Positions 17,913-26,359 of a stretch of DNA of 64,000 bases are shown here, in pieces. The stretch comes from Streptomyces sp. SUK 48 (GTDB taxonomy: Bacteria; Actinomycetota; Actinomycetes; Streptomycetales; Streptomycetaceae): contig NZ_CP045740.1 of NCBI RefSeq assembly GCF_009650765.1, positions 4,130,001 through 4,194,000 of the forward strand. The letters are read 5' to 3'. Every line of letters starts with the position of its first letter. Position 1 is the first letter of the stretch. A program made the position numbers and the translations under genes. The notes beneath the pieces were generated by a model. It was not told where the DNA came from and ran no database searches. It saw nothing but the letters and a program-made list of their open reading frames with translations.

Positions 17913-18442
17913 CCGCCACCGCCCTGGAGGCGGAGCTGCTGGAGCTGGCGGGTTCGGTCCCCGACCCCGAGCTTCCGGTGCTCACGCTCCACGAACTGGG
18001 CGTGGTGCGCGCGCTGCGCCTGCGCGGCACCGATGCCGCCGAGGTCGATCTGACCCCCACCTACACCGGCTGCCCCGCCATCGAGGCGATGTCCCTCGAC
18101 ATCGAACGGGTCCTGCGGGAGCACGGCCTGCGCGAGGTCTCGGTGCGTACGGTGCTCTCGCCCGCCTGGTCGACCGACGACATCACCCCCGAAGGCCGCC
18201 GCAAACTGCGGGAGTTCGGCATAGCTCCCCCGAGGACGCTCGGGACCCCCGGTCCGGTACCGCTGGCCCTCGGCCCGACCCGCACCGGGACCGGCGGCAC
18301 CGCCGAGGCCGAGCCGGTCGACTGCCCGCACTGCGGCTCGGCCGACACCGAGCTGCTGAGCAGGTTCTCCTCCACCGCGTGCAAGGCGCTGCGCCGCTGT
18401 CTGTCCTGCCGCGAACCGTTCGACCACTTCAAGGAGTTGTGA
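17909..18442 (+). CDS. paaD: PaaD, iron-sulfur assembly-like protein
   Basis: 177 aa. N-terminal DUF59/MIP18 domain (DPELPVLTLHELGVVRAL, TPTYTGCPAIEAM) with its conserved Cys, and a C-terminal zinc-ribbon with four Cys: DCPHCGSADTE and CKALRRCLSCREPFDHF. Needed for maturation of the epoxidase Fe-S centre, most likely that of PaaE. An internal Pro/Thr/Gly stretch (residues 105-135) separates the domains. GTG start overlaps paaC. Confidence 0.92.
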   Translation: MTATALEAELLELAGSVPDPELPVLTLHELGVVRALRLRGTDAAEVDLTPTYTGCPAIEAMSLDIERVLREHGLREVSVRTVLSPAWSTDDITPEGRRKLREFGIAPPRTLGTPGPVPLALGPTRTGTGGTAEAEPVDCPHCGSADTELLSRFSSTACKALRRCLSCREPFDHFKEL

Positions 18443-19506
18443 TGGCGCGCTTCCACCCGCTCCAGGTGGCCGCGGTCGACCGGCTCACCGACGACTCCGT
18501 CGCCCTCACCCTCGCCGTCCCCGCCGAGCTGCGCGCGGAGTACCGGCACGCGCCCGGCCAGCACCTCGCGGTGCGCCGCCGGGTGGACGGCACGGAGGTG
18601 CGGCGGACCTACTCGATCTGCTCCCCCGCCCCCGCCCCGGACGGCGAGGGCCCGAGCAGCCTGCGGGTGGGGGTGCGCCTCGTGGAGGGCGGCGCCTTCT
18701 CCACCTACGCGCTGAAGGAGATCAACGTCGGGGACGAGCTGGAGGTCATGACCCCGGCCGGCCGCTTCACCCTGGACCCGGCGCCGGGGCTGTACGCGGC
18801 GATCGTCGGCGGCAGCGGCATCACCCCGGTGCTGTCCATCGTCTCCACCCTGCTGGCGCGGGAGCCGGCGGCCCGGTTCTGCCTCATACGGGGCGACCGC
18901 ACGGCCGCGTCCACGATGTTCCTGGAAGAGGTCGCCGACCTGAAGGACCGCTATCCGGAACGGCTTCAGCTGGTGACCGTGCTCTCCCGGGAGGAGCAGC
19001 AGGCGGGCCTGCCGTCCGGCCGGCTCGACCAGGGGCGCCTCACCGCGCTGCTGCCCGCGCTGCTGCCGCCCGGGCGGGTGGCGGGATGGTTCCTGTGCGG
19101 GCCCTACGGGCTGGTGCAGGGCGCCGAGGGGGCGCTGCGCGAGCTGGGCGTGGACCGCGCCCGGATCCACCAGGAGATCTTCCACGTGGACGCGGGTCCG
19201 ACCGCGGCGGGCAGCGTGCCCGGGGCCGCGCACAGCACCGTCACCGCCCGCCTCGACGGACGCGGCGGCACCTGGCCGGTGCGGGAAGGCGAGTCCCTGC
19301 TGGAGACCGTGCTGCGCAACCGCCCCGACGCGCCCTACGCCTGCAAGGGCGGCGTCTGCGGCACCTGCCGGGCCTTCCTGGTCTCCGGCGAGGTCAGCAT
19401 GGACCGCAACTTCGCCCTGGAAGAGGAGGAGACGGACGCCGGGTACGTACTGGCCTGCCAGTCCCATCCGCTGACCGAACAGGTGGAGCTGGACTTCGAC
19501 CGCTGA
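18442..19506 (+). CDS. paaE: PaaE, NADPH-dependent reductase of phenylacetyl-CoA epoxidase
   Basis: 354 aa flavoprotein passing electrons from NADPH to PaaA. Order: FAD-binding ferredoxin-reductase domain (RRTYSICSPAP), NAD(P)-binding domain (IVGGSGITPVLSIV, FLCGPYGLVQ) and a C-terminal plant-type [2Fe-2S] ferredoxin domain with CKGGVCGTC plus a distal Cys in YVLACQSHP. ATG shares a base with the paaD stop (TGATG). Last gene of the paa operon; no hairpin follows before the KstR-type box at 19524. Confidence 0.94.
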   Translation: MARFHPLQVAAVDRLTDDSVALTLAVPAELRAEYRHAPGQHLAVRRRVDGTEVRRTYSICSPAPAPDGEGPSSLRVGVRLVEGGAFSTYALKEINVGDELEVMTPAGRFTLDPAPGLYAAIVGGSGITPVLSIVSTLLAREPAARFCLIRGDRTAASTMFLEEVADLKDRYPERLQLVTVLSREEQQAGLPSGRLDQGRLTALLPALLPPGRVAGWFLCGPYGLVQGAEGALRELGVDRARIHQEIFHVDAGPTAAGSVPGAAHSTVTARLDGRGGTWPVREGESLLETVLRNRPDAPYACKGGVCGTCRAFLVSGEVSMDRNFALEEEETDAGYVLACQSHPLTEQVELDFDR

Positions 19507-19523
19507 GGGAGGTTCCCTTCTTC

Positions 19524-19537
19524 TAGAACCTGTTCTA
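19524..19537. promoter_or_regulatory. KstR-type operator
   Basis: TAGAACCTGTTCTA is a perfect palindrome and fits the KstR consensus TnnAACnnGTTnnA known from actinobacterial sterol catabolism. It is 46 bp upstream of an acyl-CoA dehydrogenase start. A second near-palindrome TGACGGCCCGTCA follows at 19540-19552. LexA is unlikely because its GAAC/GTTC half sites need a 4-bp, not 2-bp, spacer. Confidence 0.65.
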
Positions 19538-19583
19538 TCTTGACGGCCCGTCAGATGACGCCGCACCGTCGGAGGGACAGGCC

Positions 19584-20726
19584 GTGGACTTCACCTTCAC
19601 CGAGGAGCAGCAGGCGGCGGCCGAGGCGGCGCGGGGGGTGTTCGCCGGTGTCGCGCCGGACGCGGTGCCCAGCCCGGCGCTGACCCCGGGCGCCGTCGCC
19701 GAGGGCCTCGACCGGGAGCTGTGGTCCCGGCTGGCCGGCGCGGATCTGCTGAGCCTGCTGCTCGACGAGGCGTACGGCGGGGCGGGCCTGGACGCGATCG
19801 CCCTGTGCCTGGTGCTGCGGGAGTCGGCGAAGGTCCTCGCGCGGGTTCCGCTGCTGGAGCACAGCGCGGCGGCGGCGGTCGTAGGGGCCTACGGGAGCAA
19901 GGAGTCGGGGGAGCGACTGCTGGAGCGTGCCGGGCGCGGGGAGCTGGTGCTGACCGTCGCCGCGAGCGGCCGCAGCGGCCATGACCCGGCCGAACTCGCC
20001 GTCACCGCGCGCCGTGAGGGCCCGGGTTGGGTGCTGGACGGGGTGCAGACGGCGGTGCCGTGGGCGTACGACGCGGACCTCGTCGTCGTACCGGCGCACC
20101 TCGAGGGCGCGGCGGCCGGGGGGAGCGTGCTCGCGCTGCTGCCCCGGGGGCTGGACGGGGTGCTGCTCGTCGAGCAGGTGTCCACCAGCGGGGAGCGGCT
20201 GGCCGAGCTGCGGCTGGCGGGGGCGCGCCTCGATGCGGGCGAGGTCATCGAGACCGAGGGCGCCTGGGAGTGGCTGCACGCGCTGCTCGCCACCGGCACC
20301 TGCGCGCAGGCGCTCGGGCTGGGTGAGCGGGTGCTGGAGATGACCGGTGAATACACCGGCAGGCGCGAGCAGTTCGGGCATCCGATCGCGACCTTCCAGG
20401 CGGTGGCCGTGCAGGTCGCCGACCGGTACATCGATCTGCGGGCCATGGCGGCCACCCTGTGGCAGGCCGCGTGGCGGATCGCCTCCGGGGCGCCGGGGGC
20501 GCTGCCCGCCGCCGGGGATGTCGCGGTGGCGAAGATCTGGGCGGCGGAGGGCGTGCGCCGGGTGGTGCAGACGGCGCAGCATCTGCACGGCGGCTTCGGC
20601 GCGGACACCGACTACCCCCTGCACCGCTACCACGCCTGGGCCAAGCACCTGGAACTGGCGCTCGGTCCGGCGGCGGCGTACGAGGAGCGGCTCGGCGACC
20701 TGCTGGCGGCGCACCCGCTGGGCTGA
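19584..20726 (+). CDS. Acyl-CoA dehydrogenase (FadE-like)
   Basis: 380 aa from GTG at 19584, preceded by GGAGGG. Acyl-CoA dehydrogenase fold: MDFTFTEEQQAAAEAARGVF at the N terminus, LLDEAYGGAGLDAIALCLVL, RREQFGHPIATFQAVAVQVA and QHLHGGFGADTDYPLHRYHAWAKH. The usual catalytic Glu motif is not seen and the FAD motif in the middle (AVPWAYDADLVVV) is divergent, as in the non-catalytic or partner subunits of heteromeric FadE enzymes used on sterol side chains. The KstR-type box upstream points the same way. Partner subunit is not in this window. Confidence 0.83.
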   Translation: MDFTFTEEQQAAAEAARGVFAGVAPDAVPSPALTPGAVAEGLDRELWSRLAGADLLSLLLDEAYGGAGLDAIALCLVLRESAKVLARVPLLEHSAAAAVVGAYGSKESGERLLERAGRGELVLTVAASGRSGHDPAELAVTARREGPGWVLDGVQTAVPWAYDADLVVVPAHLEGAAAGGSVLALLPRGLDGVLLVEQVSTSGERLAELRLAGARLDAGEVIETEGAWEWLHALLATGTCAQALGLGERVLEMTGEYTGRREQFGHPIATFQAVAVQVADRYIDLRAMAATLWQAAWRIASGAPGALPAAGDVAVAKIWAAEGVRRVVQTAQHLHGGFGADTDYPLHRYHAWAKHLELALGPAAAYEERLGDLLAAHPLG

Positions 20727-20851
20727 CCGCCGGTGGCCGCCGGAGAAGCCAGGGTCTTTCGTCTGGACCAGGCCGGATCAGGGAGCGGGGTCCGGTGCCG
20801 CGAGGCGCGGTGCCAGGACCCGCGCGCCCGGCATGATCCGAACGAGAGGCT

Positions 20852-21199
20852 CTAGATCACGTGGCCCGGGCGGCCGTCGTCGGTGGTGACCGGGCGGCCC
20901 GCGGCGGCCCAGGACTGCATGCCGCCGTCGATGTTGACCGCGTCGATGCCCTGCTGCACCAGATACATGGTGACCTGGGCGGACCGGCCGCCGGAGCGGC
21001 AGATCACATGGACGCGGCCGTCCTGCGGGGCGGCCTCGGTCAGCTCGCCGTAACGGGCCACGAACTCACTGGTCGGGATGTGCAGCGCTCCCTCGGCGTG
21101 GCCCGCCTGCCACTCGTCGTCCTCGCGGACGTCCAGCAGGAAAGCGTCGTCCTTGAGGTCCGTGACACCGACGGTGGGCACACCAGCTCCAAAATTCAT
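20852..21199 (-). CDS. Rhodanese-like sulfurtransferase domain protein
   Basis: 115 aa single-domain protein from ATG at 21199. LLDVREDDEWQAGHAEGALH is the rhodanese entry motif and VICRSGGRSAQVTMYL contains the active-site loop with Cys (CRSGGR). Similar stand-alone domains transfer sulfur from thiosulfate or persulfides in the cytosol. Convergent with the acyl-CoA dehydrogenase; 61 bp upstream lies the stop of the J-domain gene on the same strand. Confidence 0.88.
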   Translation of the reverse strand: MNFGAGVPTVGVTDLKDDAFLLDVREDDEWQAGHAEGALHIPTSEFVARYGELTEAAPQDGRVHVICRSGGRSAQVTMYLVQQGIDAVNIDGGMQSWAAAGRPVTTDDGRPGHVI

Positions 21200-21260
21200 G
21201 GCTCCGACGCTACCCGACCGCGGGCCCGGCCCGGTCCTGCTCATTTCTGCCCAGTCCTGC

Positions 21261-22073
21261 TCAGTCCTGCGCCAGCAGGGCCGCCAGCTCCTCCTCGCGC
21301 CGGGTGATGTCGGCGCGGAGCTTGCCGGCGATCTCCTCCAGCAGCGCGTCCGGGTCGTCGGGGGCGAGGCGGAGCATGCCGGCGATGGCGCCGTCCTCCA
21401 GTTCGCGGGCGACCAGGTTGAGCAGTTCCTTGCGCTGGGAGAGCCATTCGAGGCGGGCGTACAGCTCCTCGGCGGGGCTCGGGCGCCGCTCGGGCGGCAC
21501 CGGTCCGGCGGCCCACTCCTCGGCCAGTTCCTTCAGCAGGGCCTCGTCACCGCGGGCGTAGGCGGCGTTGACGCGGGTGAGGAACTCCTCGCGCCGGGTG
21601 CGCTCGTCCTCCTCCTGCGCCAGGTCGGGGTGGGCCTTGCGGGCGAGGTCGCGGTAGAGCTTGCGGGCCTCCTCGCTGGGCCGTACCCGCTCCGGGGGAC
21701 GTACCGCCTGGTCGGTGAGCATGGCGGCGGCCTCGGGGTAGAGGCCCTGGCCGTCCATCCAGCCGTGCATCAGCTCCTCGACGCCGGCGAGCGGCAGGAC
21801 GTTGGCGCGGGCCTCCTGGGCGCGGCGCACGTCCTCCGGGTCACCGGTGCGGGCGGCCGTCGCCTCGGCGATCTCGGCGTCCAGTTCCTCCAGGCGCAGA
21901 TAGAGCGGACCGAGTCGCTGTTCGTGCAGCCGGGAGAAGTTCTCGACCTCGACGCGGAAGGTCTCCACGGCGATCTCGTATTCGATCAACGCCTGCTCGG
22001 CGGCCCGTACGGCCTGTTCGAGCCGCGCCTCGGGGCGGGGGGCCTGGGGCTGTTCGGCTTCCGGGGTGGTCAC
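21261..22073 (-). CDS. Coiled-coil protein with J-domain-like segment
   Basis: 270 aa from GTG at 22073. The N-terminal half is strongly charged and helical (coiled coil, residues 18-75, EQALIEYEIAVETFRVEVEN). Around residues 135-180 SEEARKLYRDLARKAHPDLA resembles a DnaJ J-domain, including the HPD tripeptide, followed by RVNAAYARGDEALLKELAEE. The rest is helical and charged. No zinc finger or client-binding domain is present. It may recruit DnaK to a specific partner; partner unknown. Confidence 0.75.
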   Translation of the reverse strand: MTTPEAEQPQAPRPEARLEQAVRAAEQALIEYEIAVETFRVEVENFSRLHEQRLGPLYLRLEELDAEIAEATAARTGDPEDVRRAQEARANVLPLAGVEELMHGWMDGQGLYPEAAAMLTDQAVRPPERVRPSEEARKLYRDLARKAHPDLAQEEDERTRREEFLTRVNAAYARGDEALLKELAEEWAAGPVPPERRPSPAEELYARLEWLSQRKELLNLVARELEDGAIAGMLRLAPDDPDALLEEIAGKLRADITRREEELAALLAQD

Positions 22074-22288
22074 CCGCCCCAGCGTAGCCGCTGCGCTCGG
22101 CGCGGGGCGGGGGCGGAGGGGGGCCGTCCGGATCGGTGCGGGTCGGTGGGGAAGTGCGCTGGTGGCGGGGGGTGACGCCTCGTTCCGGGGCGGGTGCGTC
22201 GGCGGGTGCGGGTGCGTTGTGGGTCGTTGCTGGTTTCCCCGCGCCCCTCAGGGGGCTGCGGTGGCGCCCCCTCCCAAAGGGTCCCCGC
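22074..22288. repeat. Intergenic region with dispersed-type Streptomyces repeat
   Basis: 215 bp between two same-strand genes. The first part is G-rich with imperfect GGTGCG/GGGTGCG repeats (22140-22215). The stretch 22224-22265 (GGTTTCCCCGCGCCCCTCA and GGGGGCTGCGGTGGCGCCCC) is of a kind seen between many Streptomyces genes and able to form a GC hairpin. Probably the DUF2252 gene terminator region. Confidence 0.4.
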
Positions 22289-23731
22289 CTATACGCCCAG
22301 CTCCGCCGCTATGCGGCCGGCGCGTATCGCGGTGAGCAGGGTGGCGTGGTCGGACTCCGTGAGGTCGGCGTAGGCCAGGGCGAAGGCGGCGATGGCGTCG
22401 TCCAGGTCCTCGTTCTTGCCGCAGTAGCCGGCGATCAGGCGGGGGTCGGCGCTGTGGGAGTGGGCGCGGGCCAGGAGGGCGCCGGTCATGCGGGCGTAGT
22501 CGTCGACCTGGTCGGCGGCGAGGGCGGCCGGGTCGACGCTGCCCTTGCGGTTGCGGAACTGCCGTACCTGGAAAGGCCGCCCGCCGACCGTGGTCCAGCC
22601 CAGCAGGGTGTCGCTGACCACCTGCATCCGCTGCTGCCCGAGCACCACCCGGCGGCCCTCGTGCGCGACCGGCGGGTTCCCGAAGCCGGCGGCGGCCAGG
22701 TGCGGGAGCAGCGCGGAGGGGCGGGCCTCCTTCACCTGGAGGACCAGCGGATGCCCGCGGTGGTCGAGGAGCAGGACCACGTACGAGCGGGTGCCGACGC
22801 TGCCGGTGCCGACCACCCGGAAGGCCACGTCGTGGACCGTGTGCCGGGCGAGCAGCGGGCGGCGGTCCTCGGACAGGGTCGTCAGGTACTCCTCCAGGGA
22901 TGCGGCGACCGCGGCGGCCTCGCCGTCCGGTGTCCGGCGCAGCACCGGGGAGGCGTCGACGAAACGGCGCCCGCCGTCCGGGTGCGGCTCGGTCGACTTC
23001 GCCGCGAACCGGCCGCTGGTGTTGGCCCGCGCCTTCTCCGAGACCCGTCGCAGGGTGCCGAGCAGGTCGTGGGCGTCGGCGTGGGAGACCAGTTCCTCGT
23101 CCGCGATGGCGTTCCACGCGTCCAGCACCGGGAGCTTCGCCAGCAGCCGCATGGTGCGGCGGTAGGCGCCGGCCGCGTCCCGCGCCGCGGCACGGCAGGT
23201 GTCCTCGTCGGCACCGGCCTCGCGGCCGGCCAGCACCAGCGAGGTGGCGAGCCGCTTCAGGTCCCACTCCCAGGGGCCGTGCGCGGTCTCGTCGAAGTCG
23301 TTGAGGTCGATGACGAGGCCGCCGCGGGCGTCGCCGTACAGCCCGAAGTTGGCGGCGTGCGCGTCGCCGCAGAGCTGTGCGCCCAGCCCGGTGACGGGGG
23401 TGCGCGCCAGGTCGTACGCCATGAGTCCGGCGGAACCCCGCAGGAAGGCGAAGGGGGTGGCCGCCATCCGGCCCACGCGGATCGGGGTCAGTTCGGGTAT
23501 CCGGCCGGCGTTGGACCCGGCGACGGCGCTCACCGCGTCCGGGCGGGCGGCGTCCGGTGCGAGAACGGCGTGGTCGCCGCGCGGCACCTTCCTGCGCAGC
23601 GCCTTGCCCTCCGCCTTGGGCGAGCCCCGCCGGGGCCACTCGGCGAATCCGCGCACCCGGGGCAGCCTGCGCGCCCCGCCCGCGGACCGCTCCCCCAGCT
23701 CCGCGCGCGCCTCCTGCCGCGGCTCGCTCAC
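22289..23731 (-). CDS. DUF2252 family protein
   Basis: 480 aa from GTG at 23731 (GGAAG 12 bases upstream); in-frame starts at 23809 (ATG) and 23821 (GTG) would add up to 30 residues and cannot be excluded. DUF2252 markers: MAATPFAFLRGSAGLMAYDL, LCGDAHAANFGLYGDARGGL and LNDFDETAHGPWEWDLKRLA, a kinase-like arrangement (HxN and DFD) resembling the active site of aminoglycoside phosphotransferases, with VVGTGSVGTRSYVVLL and FQVRQFRNRKGSVDP further on. Biochemical activity not established for the family. Monocistronic. Confidence 0.85.
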   Translation of the reverse strand: MSEPRQEARAELGERSAGGARRLPRVRGFAEWPRRGSPKAEGKALRRKVPRGDHAVLAPDAARPDAVSAVAGSNAGRIPELTPIRVGRMAATPFAFLRGSAGLMAYDLARTPVTGLGAQLCGDAHAANFGLYGDARGGLVIDLNDFDETAHGPWEWDLKRLATSLVLAGREAGADEDTCRAAARDAAGAYRRTMRLLAKLPVLDAWNAIADEELVSHADAHDLLGTLRRVSEKARANTSGRFAAKSTEPHPDGGRRFVDASPVLRRTPDGEAAAVAASLEEYLTTLSEDRRPLLARHTVHDVAFRVVGTGSVGTRSYVVLLLDHRGHPLVLQVKEARPSALLPHLAAAGFGNPPVAHEGRRVVLGQQRMQVVSDTLLGWTTVGGRPFQVRQFRNRKGSVDPAALAADQVDDYARMTGALLARAHSHSADPRLIAGYCGKNEDLDDAIAAFALAYADLTESDHATLLTAIRAGRIAAELGV

Positions 23732-23866
23732 CACGCCCGCACCGCTTCCGGCCACAGCGACCGCCTCCCCCGTACACCTCACGACCGCACGCGGCACGAC
23801 CGCACGCATCGCGACGAACACCGACTCGGCAAGACCGTACAGCCGCTGCCGGAATCCGCGTCAGCC

Positions 23867-23898
23867 CTGTGGACAACCCGGCGGCTGTGGACAACCCG
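23867..23898. repeat. Two DnaA-box-like direct repeats
   Basis: CTGTGGACAACCCG occurs exactly twice, 18 bp apart (23867-23880, 23885-23898). Each contains TGTGGACAA, the reverse complement of the Streptomyces DnaA box TTGTCCACA. They lie in the 274-bp gap between the divergent-to-the-right DUF2252 gene and the MarR gene end. Confidence 0.6.
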
Positions 23899-24005
23899 CT
23901 CGCCGCGGCCCGCCGGCCGTTCTGTCCGGCCGCCCTCCGGTCCGCCCGCCCGCCGGTCCGTCAACCCCGTCCGTCGTGGACGAGTCCAACGTCCCGGCAG
24001 CCGGT

Positions 24006-24539
24006 TCACCGCTCCGGCGTGCCGTCCCCCGGCTCCCCGCCCAGGTTCTCCGCCAGCTGGAACAGCGCGGGCAGGGCGTTGCCGATGGCCTCGCGGGCGT
24101 CGTCGTCCAGCGCGCCGAGCGCGGCGTCGATGCGGCGTTCGTGCGCCGTGGTCCAGGCCGCGAGCTTCTCGCGGCCCGCGTCGGTGAGGGTGACGACGGA
24201 GGCGCGGCGGTCGGCGGCGTCGACGTCCCGCGCGACCAGTCCCGCGCTGATCATCTGACCGATCAGCCCGCTGACCGTGCTCGGCGCCAGGCGCCGGCGG
24301 GCGGCGAGGTCGCTGATCCGCGCGGGCGAGTGTTCGCCGAGCACCTGGAGCAGCTCGACCTGCGCCATGGGGAGCGTCTCCCAGGGGTAGTCCGTGCGGA
24401 TCGAGGAGCGCAGCGCGCGGCGCAGCCGGGTGACGGCCTCGGTGAGCAGACGCGCCTCGGGCGCCTGGGCGGCGGGGCCGGACCCCGCCGCCGCGGCAGG
24501 GCCGGGCGCGGAGACGTCGGAGCGTGACTGCGCGGACAT
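24006..24539 (-). CDS. MarR-family regulator
   Basis: 177 aa from ATG at 24539. Winged helix at residues 60-130: QVELLQVLGEHSPARISDLA, RRRLAPSTVSGLIGQMISAG (recognition helix) and DAADRRASVVTLTDAGREKL (wing with DxxDRR). N-terminal 25 residues are Ala/Gly linker. Lies downstream of, and on the same strand as, an MFS efflux-type transporter; such pairs usually respond to a drug-like ligand. The gap between them carries a 64-bp tandem duplication, so they may be separate transcripts. Confidence 0.87.
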   Translation of the reverse strand: MSAQSRSDVSAPGPAAAAGSGPAAQAPEARLLTEAVTRLRRALRSSIRTDYPWETLPMAQVELLQVLGEHSPARISDLAARRRLAPSTVSGLIGQMISAGLVARDVDAADRRASVVTLTDAGREKLAAWTTAHERRIDAALGALDDDAREAIGNALPALFQLAENLGGEPGDGTPER

Positions 24540-24552
24540 GCCGAAAGCGTAG

Positions 24553-24680
24553 CCGGGCGGCATCCGGGCACGGCGGGCCGCCGTGCAGCACCCGGACGGC
24601 CCCCGAGACCGACCGGCCGGGTGGCATCCGGGCAAGGCCGCCCGCCGTCCAGAGCGCGGACGCCCCCGAGACCGGCCTCG
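24553..24680. repeat. 64-bp imperfect tandem duplication
   Basis: Two adjacent copies start at 24553 and 24617; both read CCGGG(C/T)GGCATCCGGGCA and end near GCCCCCGAGACCG. They diverge mainly in the middle. Just after, GGCCCCCAAGGG-type short repeats continue to 24775. Located between the MFS stop and the MarR start on the same transcribed strand. The 24540-24825 gap holds no gene that I can see. Confidence 0.7.
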
Positions 24681-24825
24681 CCCCTCCCGGCAGCCCCGCC
24701 AGCGAGACCCCCCGAAGTCCGGCCCCCGAGGGAGCCCGAGGGAACCCCCAAGGGCCCCCAAGGGACCTCGGAGAGCCGCCCCTCACGCCCCCGCCCCCGG
24801 CACGGCCTCACACCCCCCCTGCCCC

Positions 24826-26265
24826 CTACGCCCTCTCCCGGGGCCCGAACCAAGCCGCCCCCACCGCGACCACCGACGCCACCACCAGCACCACCGCGGC
24901 CGCCGCACCCCCGCCCGCCCCGGCGCTCCCGCCGCCCCCTGCCTCCAGGGCGAGCGTGACCAGCGCGACCCCGAGGGCCGTCCCCAGCCCCCGGGTCATG
25001 TTCACCAGCCCGCCGCCCGTCCCGGACGACCGCGCGGGTATCGCGCCCATGATCAGCGCGTTGTTGGCCGGGGTGAACACCCCCAGCCCCAGCCCGGTCG
25101 CCGCGAGCACCGGCACCAGCGCGCCGATCCCCGGCGGCACCACCAGCAGCGCGGCCGACGCCAGGGTGAAGATCCCCGCACCGGCCAGGCACCGCGCCCG
25201 GTCCGAGAGGCCGCGCGGCAGCACCCGGTCGCCCCCGGTCGCGGCCAGCGCGAACCCGGCCGGCAGCGCGGTGAGCACCAGCCCCGCCGTCAGCTCGGAG
25301 ACGCCCCGCGCGGTGAGCACGACGGGCACCAGCACCAGCGGCCCGAACAGCACCAGATAGCCGCTCAGGGCGCCCACCAGGCCGTACGCCACCGCCCGTA
25401 CCCGCAGCAGGGCGAGGTCGAGCAGGGGCGCGGCCGCCCGCCGCTGGCGCCGTACGAAGGCCCATCCCGCGCCGGCCGCGCCCGCGAACAGCGCGGCCAC
25501 GCCCCAGCCGGGGACCGGCAGCCCGGAGGCCGCGGAGACGCCCATCAGGGCACCGGTGGTGGCGAGGGCCAGCAGCAGGAGCCCGGGCCAGTCGAAGCGG
25601 GTGACCCGGGTACGGGCCCGGGTGCGGGGCAGCAGGTAGTGGCCGCCGACGAGCGCGACGACACCGACGGGCACGTTCACCCAGAACACCCAGCGCCAGC
25701 CCAGGGTGGACACCAGGGCGCCCCCGACCGTCGGTCCCAGGGCCAGCCCCAGGGCCTGCGCGGCGGCCTGCACGCCGAGCGCGCTGCGCATCCGCTCGCG
25801 CGGCGCGCTGGTGGTCACCAGCGCCACGCTGTTGGCCTGCATCATGGCCGCGCCGGCCGCCTGGACCACGCGGAACGCCACGAGCGCCCCGAGCGAGGGC
25901 GCGAAGCCGCAGGCCGCGGAGGCGAGGGTGAAGACGGCGAAGCCGTACAGGTAGAGAAGTTTGCGGCCGTGGGCGTCGGCAAGGCGGCCCGCGGGCACGA
26001 GCAGTGCCACCAGGGCCAGCAGATAGGCCAGCGAGACCCATTCGACGGCCGCGAGCGAGGCGTTGAAGCCGGTGCGCAGCCCGCCGTAGGTGAGCGTGAC
26101 GATGCTGGCGTCCAGCTGGCCCATGAAGGCGCCGAAGCACACCGCGGCCACGGCCAGCCACCAGCCGTTCGGCCGCGCGCGGATCGCCTCGGGGCGGGGC
26201 CGCTCCGAGGTCAGCAGCGCGAGCGAGCGCCGTACGGAGGGGTGCGGTCGCGTGTCGGTGACCAT
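24826..26265 (-). CDS. MFS transporter, DHA2 (14-TM) family
   Basis: 479 aa. Drug:H+ antiporter of the 14-helix type: motif A-like LLVPAGRLADAHGRKLLYLY between TM2 and TM3, VVQAAGAAMMQANSVALV (TM4) and ALGLALGPTVGGALVSTLGWRWVFWVNVPVG (motif C and following loop), all diagnostic of DHA2. Plasma-membrane exporter of an unknown small molecule. Transcribed with a MarR gene downstream. The C terminus is an Ala/Gly-rich last TM ending WFGPRERA. Ligand not predictable. Confidence 0.9.
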   Translation of the reverse strand: MVTDTRPHPSVRRSLALLTSERPRPEAIRARPNGWWLAVAAVCFGAFMGQLDASIVTLTYGGLRTGFNASLAAVEWVSLAYLLALVALLVPAGRLADAHGRKLLYLYGFAVFTLASAACGFAPSLGALVAFRVVQAAGAAMMQANSVALVTTSAPRERMRSALGVQAAAQALGLALGPTVGGALVSTLGWRWVFWVNVPVGVVALVGGHYLLPRTRARTRVTRFDWPGLLLLALATTGALMGVSAASGLPVPGWGVAALFAGAAGAGWAFVRRQRRAAAPLLDLALLRVRAVAYGLVGALSGYLVLFGPLVLVPVVLTARGVSELTAGLVLTALPAGFALAATGGDRVLPRGLSDRARCLAGAGIFTLASAALLVVPPGIGALVPVLAATGLGLGVFTPANNALIMGAIPARSSGTGGGLVNMTRGLGTALGVALVTLALEAGGGGSAGAGGGAAAAVVLVVASVVAVGAAWFGPRERA

Positions 26266-26359
26266 GTCTCCAGATTACATCGGTCACCGAAATACTTGGC
26301 TAGCGTCCTATCCCGATCTTCCTCCCGGGCCCGGAGCAACCAACCCCCGGGAAATGCAC

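Noticed and set aside
19524..19537. LexA/SOS box reading of the TAGAACCTGTTCTA palindrome
   Set aside because: Half sites GAAC and GTTC are 2 bp apart, while LexA boxes need 4 bp; the KstR consensus fits every fixed position.
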